Of a stretch of 64,000 nt of DNA, positions 1 through 13,218 are shown piece after piece. Numbering within the stretch: the stretch's first letter is position 1; the number at the start of each line of letters is the position of its first letter. Source of the DNA: Pholis gunnellus (taxonomy: Eukaryota > Chordata > Actinopteri > Perciformes > Pholidae); the NCBI GenBank assembly GCA_910591455.2, contig OU342822.1:15165154-15229153 (forward strand), in the 5' to 3' direction. Below the pieces are notes generated by a model. That model was given only the letters and a program-made list of their open reading frames with translations. It made no database searches and had not been told where the DNA came from. Position numbers and translations under genes: made by a program.

Positions 1-432
1 GAATACATTGAAGTCAGGATTTATTTATTTGTGTGCACGAGATAAGTGTATAAACAGAGAGCCAGCACAGCAGACTAGCCTTTCTTCCCGGAGCATGAAG
101 GGAAGTGCCTTTTGCCAACAATAAACCCTTAATAACTCATCCCCAAACTACAGTAAAGCTTAAGTAAAGAGCTATCTACAACCAAAGTGTGCCTTAAGCA
201 GGTGGCGGTTGCAATGAGTGACTTGGCCTTGTGCATTGCCAAACGTACTTAATCATTTAATTTGTGCCCTGGAGTTAATTCAAATGTGGGAACGATTTAT
301 TTCATTTGAGGTAACTCATTATATTTTGTGCATATGAAATAGTAAATGGCCTCGATGTGTTTATTTTTCTCGCTCTGATCACCCAAGTTTGCCCGACTCT
401 GGATGTTAACCACGGTGTGTTCTGGGTCCTAG
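1..432 (+). other. myb: intron of myb (partial)
   Basis: I see no reading frame resembling the preceding c-Myb exon (the segment ending ...KKIKQE in mammals), so this is taken as the 3' part of the intron before the VESP exon. The acceptor is TCCTAG at 427-432, with a weak pyrimidine tract. Confidence 0.5.
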
Positions 433-1017
<585 letters not shown>

Positions 1018-1094
1018 ACAGAGACACACGTTGAAGTGGAAAGATCAACGATCCCCCTGCGCTGGACGCAGCGCTGCGCGTTACTTATTTGTTG

Positions 1095-1113
1095 TGGTAC
1101 AACAGTTGGGAGA
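1095..1113 (+). promoter_or_regulatory. miR-150 target site in myb 3'UTR
   Basis: TTGGGAGA at 1106-1113 is complementary to positions 1-8 of miR-150 (UCUCCCAA...). TGGTACAA at 1095-1102 is complementary to positions 12-19 of the same miRNA, with a symmetrical 3-nt gap. c-Myb is the classic miR-150 target in mammals, so seed plus 3' supplementary pairing in the right gene is strong support. Confidence 0.85.
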
Positions 1114-2308
1114 GGCTCTATGCCATTGGTGTTTTTACACTCACACTTGTTGGATTTCAACCAACCAAAGACTAAACAAGTTTTTTATTTTATTTTTTTT
1201 GTAAATGCGTCGACTTTGCTCTGGGTTCTATCGTACGTCCTACTACGCGTGGTCTTCGTCCTTGTTATGTTATTATCGATGTTGTATCGATATTATCGAT
1301 TATCGATGTTGTATTATAAATGGGAAACGGTGGATATATAATTTGCATTGGGCTGTATTGTTAATTCCGAATTTTGATATTAATATAAAGAACAAGTTGA
1401 TTAATTTATTTGTTTTCATAATGGTAATGTTGTTGTTTTTTAAATTGGCCAATGGATCAGTGTTGTAAGTTAAGTATTTAAGCCCTGTTAGCATTATCAT
1501 AAATCCAAAGGCATATTAATGAATTTAAAACTGACTTCTTTATTTCAGTCATGAAACTTTTCTGTTTCTTTATTTTTATTATTTTTTTTTTTAAACAGGC
1601 TACAATGTGTTTACTGTTTATTTCAAGTGTTTGGTCCGTGCCACCTCATGTAAACACTTAACTACTGAACAAGAACAGCTGCGTCCGTTCTTACGTCGTC
1701 ATTCAACAATGGATGATCATATTTTACACGACAGAAGGCCTTATTAGTATTACCTGACTACCACATTGGCACCTTTATTTCACATAAATTGAGTTTTCAT
1801 TTCAACTTTTGATTTGTTTCTCGCCATCACAGTAACCTGTGTGGCGAAACTATCAATGAACAAATGTTATATTTGTTAAGACTTTAAGTATATATATATA
1901 TATATATATATTTCTACATAAATAACAAATCTTAAATGAGCTTATATGTTTGAAACCATGAGCTTCACCCAGTAAGACCAAGCTGCACTTCAATCTTATA
2001 TTCTCCATAAAAAGCGAGAGTACTAAACACTGATATTTTATATAATGCTACAAACAAATCCCAACCCAAACTTTTGTATGGTTTTTGTTTTTACACATTT
2101 CTTTGTATGGTTTTTGTATTTTTGTATAATACTCGATCAACCAGCATTTTGTTTTCTTACTAAGACTGCAGTAGCCCATGTCAAACACTTAGCAGACAAT
2201 CTTTTTATACGCCTTGTTTTTATACTAGCTTTTTGAGCAAAAATGATTTTATGAAAGCATTTATACGCCAAGTTTTCATGTTTTTTTACTTTTCTATACT
2301 GCCTAGTA

Positions 2309-2314
2309 AATAAA
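2309..2314 (+). terminator. polyadenylation signal AATAAA (myb)
   Basis: Canonical AATAAA followed within 10 nt by a GT/T-rich downstream element. It is the best candidate for the end of the myb transcript. Confidence 0.6.
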
Positions 2315-2330
2315 GTGTGTTTTTATTACA

Positions 2331-5300
2331 GCCTTGCATTCCGTGTCATTTTGGGAATATTATTTTAAAGAAAATAACTCAATAAGAGGTAACGGTGAGA
2401 GCAATTGAAAAACGGTTCCTCTGAACATTTCGATACATTTTAAGAGAAAGTACACTTAGCCTGTAGTTGTTGTAAACTGGACTGTGAAGGCACACTGTTG
2501 TCTGGAGTAGTTCTTTAAAGTGAATCACCAATTTGCTCTCTGGTGTTTATGCAAATTTGTGTGAGGGCTTTTGTAATCAAATACTCTGACCTAATCTCCC
2601 ACACACACACGCACACAATCCTGTGGAAACAAAGGTTCGCTGTCATAAACTTGCGCCGAGCATATAATAAAACGTTCCCTCCATCTGCCAATTACTGAGT
2701 GAGTGTAGAGTTTATCAGCCACCCGAAAGGCAATAAGCAAATGAACCCAACCGTTGCCTCGTTTTCTCTGGATAAAAAGGGACACGCTCCAGAAACACAA
2801 AGGGAAAGTTTACTCTGGGGAAGAAAATGGCCCTCGACTCCTTTACACACGCTATAGCACTGTGCACAATTACTGTATAAAACACCTCATTGTTCTCCAA
2901 CAACACACATTCACACATGTATGAGCTCCACGTTTAGTCTCTTGAGGAGACTCGTTTTCCTGTGAGGCCATGAAAGCCAAAGGGGCCCAGATTCAGAGCA
3001 GGAGCTATATTTACACCCCCTCCCCTCGCCTCCAGCCACCTGCACCCCCCCCCACCTCACCCTGATCCACCACAGTGCCCTCAAATATAGATTCCCATCT
3101 CAAGTATTAGTCTCAGAGGAATACATAAACAGAAATGACAGTCATCTTGATGGACACACAGCTAACAGGAACTGTGATATTTAAAGGCAGGACCAAACAG
3201 AAATAGTTTCCTCGGAGCTGCATGAATGCTTACTGCAGTCTTAAGTGACGCATATGTCTTCAAACAGTTAACAGGACATTTAAGTAATGCACAAAATGAA
3301 TGGTGTAAACAGACAGCCAAGAGATGATAGTGAGGGGTTGATCAGGGTTGTTTGAATTCAGAAGATTCTCTGTCAGCAATTGTAGTGTGTGTGGTTTGTG
3401 TGTGTGTGGGTGTGTGTGTGTGTGTGTGTGTGTGGGTGTGGGTGTGTGGGGTGGTGGGGGGGGGGGGGTGTCTTGTGGAAAGAGGCCAGAGCAAGAAGCA
3501 GACTTTCACATTGGGAATTTCACCATCTTCTACTACACCCAAAAGAAAAAAAAAGAGAGAAAAAAAAGCCTCAAACCCCATGAGATTTACAGACACCTGC
3601 TTCCACTGAGTGAGAAGGCAGCTGCTTGTGTGTGTGGTTTATTGACAAAAACATATAGATCTGGATGGATATTGTAAGATGTCAGGGTATTTTAGAATTC
3701 AAACTGAGACCAAAAGGAGGTTTTCTACATGTGACTGTAGAGAATGATTGATTGGACAGTGGCTGCGACTCCCAGCTCCTAAGTGTTGACAGTATAAGAG
3801 GAATGTGTTATTATTAACAACGCAGTGCAGCAATCATTTTAGAGCGGCAACAAGAGAGCACATTATTATTATTACAATTCACTCACACTGATATTGAATT
3901 GTGTCAATGCTTTTGTTCCTTTCAGTTCAGAAGAGCATGTTTTTGTGCTGAAGGCCCAAACTGACAGTAAATGTAAAATAGTGAAGGAGAAAATATGGAA
4001 AAACGCAAATCAAAAAATCTCAAACCGTGCTGAAATTGGAATCAGCACACCATGCATTTCTATGACGGCTGTTGTGTTTTACATTTAGGTGTGTAAAAAT
4101 GTGCAGCTGCTGTAGTCGAAGTTTAAGTTTATATCTAAAGTTACAACATGCAACAACCTTTCAGCGAAAGAAGAAATGCAAAAAATATCAGGTATCTCTG
4201 TCACAGGGCCAAACGTGTCTTTCAGAGGTGAACAGTTAGTGCTGCACTGGGTCAAGAAACTTGCGTTGGTGATGTTGTCCAGCTTACTTTTGAGGGAAGT
4301 TCTTGGTATAAGTTGGCAGTCTGAAAAATATCCAAGGCACCCTGAATGTGAGTTAAACATCCTGTATGGATACATGGAACAAGTGGTGTAAGGGTGCAGT
4401 GAAGACAGGTATTCTTAATGAAAAACAGGTGTGCTCAATAACAATCTCATTAAGAGGTCATGTGACCTGTGTCACATGACATGAGAGTACTTGCCCCACG
4501 ACAGTGAAAATATCAAAATGAATGCACACACGTTCTGTAGCTGACTTATACATACTGGCTAAAAGGAGACTAATGTGAGGTAAATCATTAACTTAGCACT
4601 AAAACAAATTAGCTTTCAGAATTACCCCTGTTAGCAATGCTGTGACGTCTCCGGTGGAACTTTCCTCTACATGGGTACCGGTTTAGTAAGGCCGCAAGGA
4701 CGTTGCAGTGAAGTAAGATAATTCAAAGAAAGTCATGGCTTTTCGATGGAAGCGTGTATTTTCTTTGAGTGCAGACAGGAGCCTGAGATTTTATTTTCAC
4801 ATTTAGATTTAATTGGTAAATGTACATTGTTGGACGCAGCATAGAAAGGTTGAACATTTTAAAAGAGATTTGTGTGATAAAGGCACACTTTCTACAAAAT
4901 ATTCAGCCCTAAATGTCAAAGCAGAAGTTCACTCTCACTACTACATTTTTTTATTCCACCCTCCTTTCGCTTTTTCAAATCTCAAATGTCTGTCGCAAGC
5001 AGATTGGCTCATAAATTCAGTTTGTCTTGTCACAATAGATTTATAGCCGGATGTTGCAGGAGTGGCGGGCTCCTGAACCCCCCGCGTGTATACTTGCAAA
5101 ATACACACACGCTTGGTGAGCTCGAAAGCTGGCCAGTGTGCTCTGGGCCTGCGTAGATTACTCGAGCCTGATTTCCTCATTCCCTGGGCGCTGTTGTGGT
5201 CGGAGATAGGCGAGGGCAGCCGCTCCCTACTGGCAGCGGTCAGGTAGGAGGGCTGGGCTGAGCTGGCCGGGCCTGATAACTAGCCTACCCATCCATGGTA

Positions 5301-7239
5301 CGGAGGAGAGGAGAGAAGAGGAGGGCAGAGAAGAAGACAAGTGATGAAGAGACAGGCAGGGAGAGAAACACGGGGGTTAAGTGATATTGAAATAGGGTTT
5401 TACTTCTGCGGAGCTGTAGTTTGTCTGCTTCCTTGCTGTGTTTTCATTCTGCAACAAGGTCAAGAAGTGAAACAGCAGCAAGGTTTTATGGGGGAGTGAA
5501 AATATTAGCCTCGGCTCGTGTGCAAAAAGGGCTTTAATGTTACACTCACCACTGCAAATAATGAAAGTTGACATTTTGGCAAATACACTTACTTGAGGAG
5601 CATTAAATGAGTACTTAAGTACCACTCTCTGGGGGTGATTCACAAAAGGATTGGACGGCTTCTACAGAGCTAGACCTGCACAAATAAGACAAAAAGAAAC
5701 TGCAAAGAGTGAAATTCCCACCTAACTGCAGACTGAAGCACTGCAAAGCAAATAGCGACTTTGTGCTCATGTGCTATTTGCACATATTTAAGGTGTAATA
5801 CGCATACATTTGGCGCAACTTGGGCCCCTTTCTATGCAAACGAAGAATAGCACTCATAGCCACATGTATAGTGAAATGATTTGGCTCTTCAGAGAGTTGG
5901 TGGTAACTGAAGCGCATTTATGAGGAGTGTCCGCTCAAACTCATTTATTTTGGGATGCAGTGCCAGTTGTGTCATAAAAATAAATGAAAAAAGCTCTCCT
6001 ACACGTCATGTTTGAAAATACATGAGAAAAAAATGAGAACAATGGAATGAAAAATAAGTTTATTATATAAACAAACAAACACATAATTTCCCTCTCTCTT
6101 TTGTTCACTTTATTTCATCCAAGACCAAGGAGAAGTTGTGTGTTTGTTCATAGAACGGTGTGTGTGTTGCTCAGCTGGCGTCCAGAGTATGAATAGATGG
6201 GGTTCGAACACTGTTTCTGTTCAGAGCTGTCTGTTTGCAGATGGAGGTAACGGTGCAGGACCCCTGCCCAAAGCGTCCAAGTTTGTCTGCAGACACGTGA
6301 GGACCACAACACACGGACAGCGGACAAAGCGACCCGCGTGCACCTGCTGACTCACAGTCACACAATGCACATGCGTGCATATGCTCTCACTCAACCAGAA
6401 CACACAGATTGAGCAGATAGACATGTAGACATGTGGAAAGAGAGACTGGGGGGGGGTGATAGAGAGGTGAGCAGAGAGAGAGACAGAGAGAGAGAGAGAG
6501 GGACTGTTGGAGCTGCTGCTGAGGTGATTAGACTCGTCTGTATCAACAGCTACTGTCTTCCCAGATTTGGCTGCCACTCGTTTGGCCGTTTGTTTGTTGT
6601 TTTTCAGGACCAAAAAATATATAGAGCCATGTGTCTGTGCCAGATAGCTCATAACAATAACTGTAAACATTTGCAAAAGTGGGTCAGGACGGCCAAAGTG
6701 GTGCCAACAGAGTCAAAGAGCAGAAAACAGATGTTTGGCCATTGGATAAAAGACTGACAAAGAGTGGGATAAACAGCAAAACAAGGGAGGAGATCAGCAG
6801 AGGAGAAAGCAGGAAAGATAGTTGGGCTCATTGTTTACATCATAAAATAATATGACCCGATCCAAAGTGATGACGTCTTCATGAAGTACAACACAAACAT
6901 TACTTCCATCATGAGCTCCTTATCATATTTCCAAAAGATTATTTTGGTTTTGGATGAATCACGGTAATAAGACCTGTTGCAAAGGTCTTCCAATAATTTC
7001 ACATTTTGTTAATATTAAGACAATAATCTAAAATAGACAATCACCCCTTATATGAGTTTTGAACCAAGCCAATTTCAAATAAGGAAAAGCTACATACAGC
7101 CTAAAAACACGTGACATCATGTTCTATGATATAATCTCTCTTCATTGATTCATGGTTCCATGGTTTAGTTGATAAAATGGCAACATCTTCAAGGTGCTTA
7201 TCCTGTCCAACCCGACAAACCCGAAGATCTTCAACTTAC
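2331..7239. other. gene-free interval
   Basis: No exon with convincing frame and splice sites was found. It holds C-rich and GT/G-rich low-complexity stretches (about 3040-3052; 3385-3470, ending in a G13 run) and otherwise ordinary AT-rich sequence. Distal regulatory elements cannot be judged from a single sequence. Confidence 0.6.
3385..3470. repeat. GT/G-rich low-complexity tract
   Basis: Imperfect GT repeat grading into GGTGTGGG and a G run. Long reading frames across it are microsatellite artefacts. Confidence 0.9.
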
Positions 7240-7375
7240 AATCACATAAGACATTTTGAGCAAGACACTGCTCCCCGGGCGCTTCTCAGGGGCAGCCCAC
7301 TGCCCCCTATAGGGATGGGTCAAAAGCAGAGGACAAATTTCCCCACTGTGGGACTAATAATGGCTATATTTTAAT
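7240..7375 (+). mobile_element. SINE 3' portion
   Basis: The text GAGCAAGACACTGCTCC ... GGGGCAGCCCACTGCC ... GATGGGTCAAAAGCAGAGGAC ... TTTCCCCACTGTGGGACTAATAA is the familiar tail of a widespread teleost SINE. No clear tRNA-like head is preserved, so the copy looks 5'-truncated. Confidence 0.7.
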
Positions 7376-8602
7376 ATTTTAATGGCTGTACAAAAAAAAG
7401 AAACAACTTGCTCAGCTCCAAGCTTCAGAACTTTATTATGAGCTCTCATGACATATTTGGTATAAATATGGTAGTATGTAATATGTATCTCTAATATGCA
7501 GGGCAAGAATGAATTTTCCAAAAATAATACTTTCTTTGCAATTTCAGAAATGAAAAGGCCTGTTTATGCAAATCTCTCTGTGATTGTAATGACAATCCAG
7601 CTAGAGCCACCTGTCTGATTTTTTTAAAGCCTAAATAGGATGCAAAAATGTTGTATTTTATTCACATAATTGTTCATATTCTGAACTGGGGAAGAACCTC
7701 TGACACCCTCAGAGGACAGTTTGCTCCGGCACATTAAAAGTCCAATCACCCAGAATAAAGTGCTCATATAATGACGGAGGACATGTGACGTGCATGACAG
7801 AAAGACACAAGAGACAATCCCCGACATCAGGATGACTGAAGTGTAAATAAAACATTTCTTCAATAAATAAATAGAAGACACGAATGAATAATAATCAAAA
7901 AAAGATGTATCTACGTTGCAGAAACCTGATGGAAGCAGGTGAAACAGGGTTTTATAAGTAACCACGCACACAGACATCACCACAGCCTGCTGGTGCAGAG
8001 TGTGTGGTCAGGTTTGTCACCCAGTTTCCTGACTTGCTGAGGCCAATGCCTTTTTTTTTCCAGCAACACTTCTTAACACACACATGTAGAAACACACATA
8101 CACATGTAGACTCACACACACTCCAGACACATCCTCATGTTGTCTACTTTCACCTTGGCTGTCTGGGTTTTCTTCATTAAACGCACAAAAACAGAAACAC
8201 TGATAACGTTTTTTTCTTCCAAAAACGCTGCAGAAATTTGGACATAACTAAAAGAAGTTTAACAGTGAATCCAAAACAAGCCTGGGAATTTCTGTGTGTT
8301 TCTAATGTGTGTGCATGTGCCCATATGTGTGTGTGTGTGTGTATGTGTGTGTGCTTGTGTTTGTTTCCACTTGGGTTCAGGCATGAGGGGTGGGGGGCAT
8401 GTGGCTAACTTTTTGTCTTGAGAACTTGTGCTTACATACAGTCACAAGTATTCCCCCCCCCCCCCCAAACACACACCCACACACACACACAAACACACAT
8501 TTACACAGCAGAGAATGACATGTTTTCCCGCTCAGGCTTGGTCCAGCTTCCCTATTCACCTGGGTAAATAGAGCAGAAGGAAGGGCCTTTCAATGGAGCC
8601 CA

Positions 8603-8603
<1 letters not shown>

Positions 8604-8646
<43 letters not shown>

Positions 8647-8652
8647 ACACAC
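8604..8652. repeat. (CA)n microsatellite
   Basis: About 24 CA units with one interruption (ATAC). Confidence 0.95.
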
Positions 8653-9063
8653 TCAACTTAACCCCACCCTGCACTGCCATCACTACAACTACACACAAAC
8701 ACTTTTGTTTCAATTCTTCCTCAATTTTACATCCAATAACACATACACACATATCTGTCTCCTAAAACACTGTCCCTGTTTCCTCCTCTCCTCCTCTCCT
8801 CTCCTCTCCTCTTCCCTCCTCTGTCTGTCCACTCCATTGTTATCTCTAAGTGATTATGACAAGTCGATTCACATGGCATGATCACGCCTGACCGCCCTGA
8901 TTTAGGACACTTGTCACCGGGGTCCCCCCAGTCGTCGATAAATCTGCCCTCGAACCGCCCTCCCCCCTTCAAAACACACTCAGACACCCCCTTCAGATAC
9001 ACTCCCTACTGCCCTTGAACTCATTTTGGAGGGTGGGTGTGGTTGGAGGCAATGGGGTGAAAG

Positions 9064-9097
<34 letters not shown>

Positions 9098-9222
9098 CTT
9101 AACTGCATTTGTGCATGTGAGCAAGCAGGAGTGGGCATAATTGCACCAATGAGATAACAATACTCAGACCTCAAGCTTGTTTGTGGTCTGCAGTCCAAAA
9201 CACCCAGGCTGAAAAGGCAAAG

Positions 9223-9255
<33 letters not shown>

Positions 9256-9401
9256 TGGTGAGGCACACACACTTTCTCTTTGTATGCATGACACCTGTTA
9301 TGAAATAAAATGGCGAACATAGTGATGACTGTCACGTCCTGACATCATTAGTTCCCAGTCAGACGGCTAAAGCGAGCAAATGTTCCCCTGTACATTCTTT
9401 C

Positions 9402-9432
<31 letters not shown>

Positions 9433-10123
9433 TTGTGTGATTGTTGGAGAGGACATATGGGAGAAAAGTGCCTGATGAGAGAAACAAAAAAACAGCAGTA
9501 CAGCTGGCAGTGAACACATAATGCAGCTTTATAGGACAGTATTGCAGTGTTCAGGGAAAAGGTCATTATGAGGGACAAGCTGCTGTGGACACACACTTTG
9601 CGATATATGCACTGCAACACAGAAACACACAACTTGTCATTATAGTCATTAAATATACAATATAATCCTTAATACAAACTCTGTAGGAGACTATATTATG
9701 CCATGTATTCTGCTATTATGCGGACTGACAGTAATTAGTAATTGTGGCTTGGCATAACATGACTATGGATTAGTCATTACTTAAGTTACAGGACAAATAT
9801 CTTATGTAAATTATAATAATGTTGACTTAAGGTTTCACACGGGACACGAACAGTGTTTTTTCATTTCATTTCATGTTTATTTGGTCGGGACAAATACACA
9901 TACATAGAGAATTGCAAAACAATTATCCAACGCAGTGTATCACAGCATTTCTTAGCTACTGTAAATCTCCAATGCTTGTCCCTAGAAGGGCCTTTAAAAT
10001 AGTAAATAAAAAACGATGTGGCATGTTTTGTTGTCCTGTTGGGAACAGCAGTACAACTTGCAAGCATACTCATAAATACAGTATGTCCACATTCATAAAA
10101 TATACAGACATATACATAGCATA

Positions 10124-10177
10124 CCCCCCCCCCCCCCCCCCCCCCCCCCACGTACCCCCCCCCCCCCCCCCCACGTA
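10124..10177. repeat. double poly(C) tract separated by ACGTA
   Basis: C26 at 10124-10149, then ACGTA, then C18 at 10155-10172, then ACGTA again. The exact length may be affected by sequencing or assembly. Confidence 0.85.
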
Positions 10178-10304
10178 CACACAGCTCTTCAACTGGTTTC
10201 TCATCATGAGTGATTATGAAATTTCTGTGGAAGTTGACAGGAAGAGGAGCAAGTGCTGACAAAGTAAACAGTAACCCGAATGTCTCTTGAGTGTGTATGT
10301 AGAG

Positions 10305-10308
<4 letters not shown>

Positions 10309-10394
<86 letters not shown>
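10309..10394. repeat. (GT)43 microsatellite
   Basis: An 86-bp uninterrupted TG/GT run ending at GAGTATG. Confidence 0.95.
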
Positions 10395-10396
<2 letters not shown>

Positions 10397-11583
10397 TATG
10401 CATGTGTGTACAAATAATAGGCGCCATTAATGCTCCTCTTTAACATTTAGTGTTAGCAAGAGTTGTAAAAGGACTGTGGGCTCAGCGGTCACTGTGACAG
10501 GCACACATGCAAACAAAAGAAGAAAGGGAAGAGGGTGAGTTCTGTGGTTCGGTGTCGTATCAAAATGACTACATCTCGAGCGTTGTTTGCCGAGTGGATT
10601 ATCCATAGGTCTCCGGTGGCTGCAGAGATATTATGTTATCAACGGCGGGAAAATCTGAGCAAACAGCTCTGTGTGTGAACGCGGGTGTGATAAATGTACT
10701 GAGGGATGCAGACGGCAGGTTTTTGAGACACCTGTCCCCCTAAAGATAAGAGCAGAAGATACCAAAGAGCTGACAGGGTGTGTTTCAAAAGGTCTTATCT
10801 TAGCTGATGTATCTTGAAAGTCAGATGGCATGGCAACATCTATCCATCCATCCTATATATTCATTGTCAGCATTAACATTGATGTAGCAGCAGACAGAAA
10901 GAGAAGCAGGAAAAACATACAGTACAATAAATTATTAATTAATTGGGATGTCATCTTGGTGAGCTGCCCTTATCTCCTCTACTGAACAGTGTTTCTCTAT
11001 ACATGATTTACTAGTTAACGTTGGCAACTAAACTCCACTACACCCCATATTACCGTCACAATAAACTAATAGATGACATTTCCAGATTTACATGTTGTGT
11101 GACAGTGATGAGACCTTTTTTTGAATAATGAGGATTAGAGAAGATTTCAGAGGTACAACTTTTCCGTTTTGAATATCGCAATAGATTTAACAACTAATCT
11201 GCAAATTAAAATATACAAATTTAAAACATTTACCTTATTGTGAGGATTCATTTTGTGGAAGTACATAGATACTGTGTCAGTATCTACTGGTACAGTAAGC
11301 ATGATAATGTGATGTAATTGACAAGGATTAGCGACAAAGCATTAAAAAAACGACAAAGTTTTAAAATTCTAATCTGTTCATTCATCTCTCACACTAATGG
11401 CATCTTGAGGAGGACTAGGAATATTAGATACACCTTGAAAATGTGTTCACGCACACAAACACGCACACATACACACACACACGCACACTAAACCACAGGC
11501 TTCACATTGTTATCTGGATGCAACATTGGGGTAATGTGACCAAGCAGAGGCGCCTTAGCTCATCAGTCAAAAAAGGGGGGTTG

Positions 11584-11623
<40 letters not shown>

Positions 11624-11760
11624 ATGTGGAGAGTGTGAGAAGGGGGTGGGATCAGGGTTGTAGGAGCACAGCCGTGCAGAGAGATAAGAAGTTGTGGGAT
11701 TGTAGAGTCGAGAAGGAGAAAAAAAGCAGCGAAAACAAGACTCTTGATGTGTAGGTTTGA

Positions 11761-11795
<35 letters not shown>

Positions 11796-12687
11796 TATAC
11801 CACAACTTCACTGCAGTGGTGCCAATATTAGAGGTCACATTTTAAGCGGAAACCCTTCTGAATAATAACCAACTCATTCCTTCCCATTAAAAATGTTTAT
11901 TACGCAGTCATATGTGCAAGCCGATAGGTAAACAGATTGACATGATATCATACATGATGCTCAGGCAGTTTTACCAAGAATCCGTGACACTCTCACGAAT
12001 GTTTTAAACGTCTTTTATCCTGCACAGCGTAAGTTAATATTGTCATGTTCAGCCCTTATCCACTAACCACGTACCATCTGCTGGGTGCAGCTCTCTCTGC
12101 CTTTCTTTTATCAAAGAAGCCGTTAAGCAGGGGATTCCCGATTCCTCCCACTGTCTTATTCCTGCCATTTGGGGATGAGAAGTCCAGTAATAGCAGGTTG
12201 AAGGTGAAAGGTCATCGTTGGAAAATATTCCTAAAAGAAGAGACAGTGTTAGAGAGCGGCGCACAGAGCCCGAATGCGGCTCCAAATGACACGGACATCC
12301 GAAATAAGCAGCGAGGATTATTGTCCAGGTAGCGCATGCGTGTTCGCACTGTTGCAACAAATACACGGACACACGCTCATGTGGGGAAGCTCAGACGCGA
12401 GCGCTGTAGCCACTGTCCATCCTGTGTATGCGCACACAAGTAGGCAGAGCAGTCTCACACCTGCTTTTCATGTACATATACAGTGATGCTGTAAGGCGAG
12501 GAACAATGCAGCAAAAAAGAAAAAGAAAAAGCTGTTACAGAGTTTTCACACACATTCTCTCTGAGCAGGCATTCGCATATTCTCACCACACGCACCAGAG
12601 GCACGGCTCAGCTGAGGTAAGCAAATTATCGCTGTGTTGTTAAAACCAGCTTTCTATTCATCCTCCCACAGTTGCTCACACCCTCGA

Positions 12688-12719
<32 letters not shown>

Positions 12720-13177
12720 CCTGTCATTTCCTGTCTTCCTAAGAAAAATGCTTGATTTGACCACTGACGGACGTCCACGCGCTCGCACAGTGGACATTAA
12801 GGCAGCGTGGGAGCCGAGGCAAGCGAGACGAGTGAGTGTTCGAGGGAAAAGAGAAGCAGGAGTTATGCAAAAACAATCACACGACACGACTTCGTCACAC
12901 AATCAGGACGTCGCTAAGTGGATGAGTAAAAGAAAAAAGAAAGAGAAACAACGCTGCCTGATGAATAGTTTGAGTTGTGATATCTGTCTGGTGAGGAGAT
13001 TTCCACGAATGTGCGTTTGTGTGAGAGGACTAAATACTGCGAATGTGTCAGCGCACACCTTTTCGTGCCTGTCTGTGTGTGAGGGCACGCACATCGCCAG
13101 TAGTGATGGTACATTCCGTTTAAATCATATTCTGAGAATCCGCGGGCCCACATCAGATGCATGTGCTACATGTATTA

Positions 13178-13218
<41 letters not shown>

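Larger units (their letters stand above)
1018..2330 (+). other. myb: myb 3' untranslated region
   Basis: AT-rich sequence following the c-Myb stop, about 1.3 kb. It holds the miR-150 site at 1095-1113, a cluster of ATCGAT repeats near 1276-1308 and a (TA)n run near 1890-1910. It ends at an AATAAA followed by a T/GT-rich stretch (GTGTGTTTTTATTACAG). The end point is inferred from the polyadenylation signal. Confidence 0.65.
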
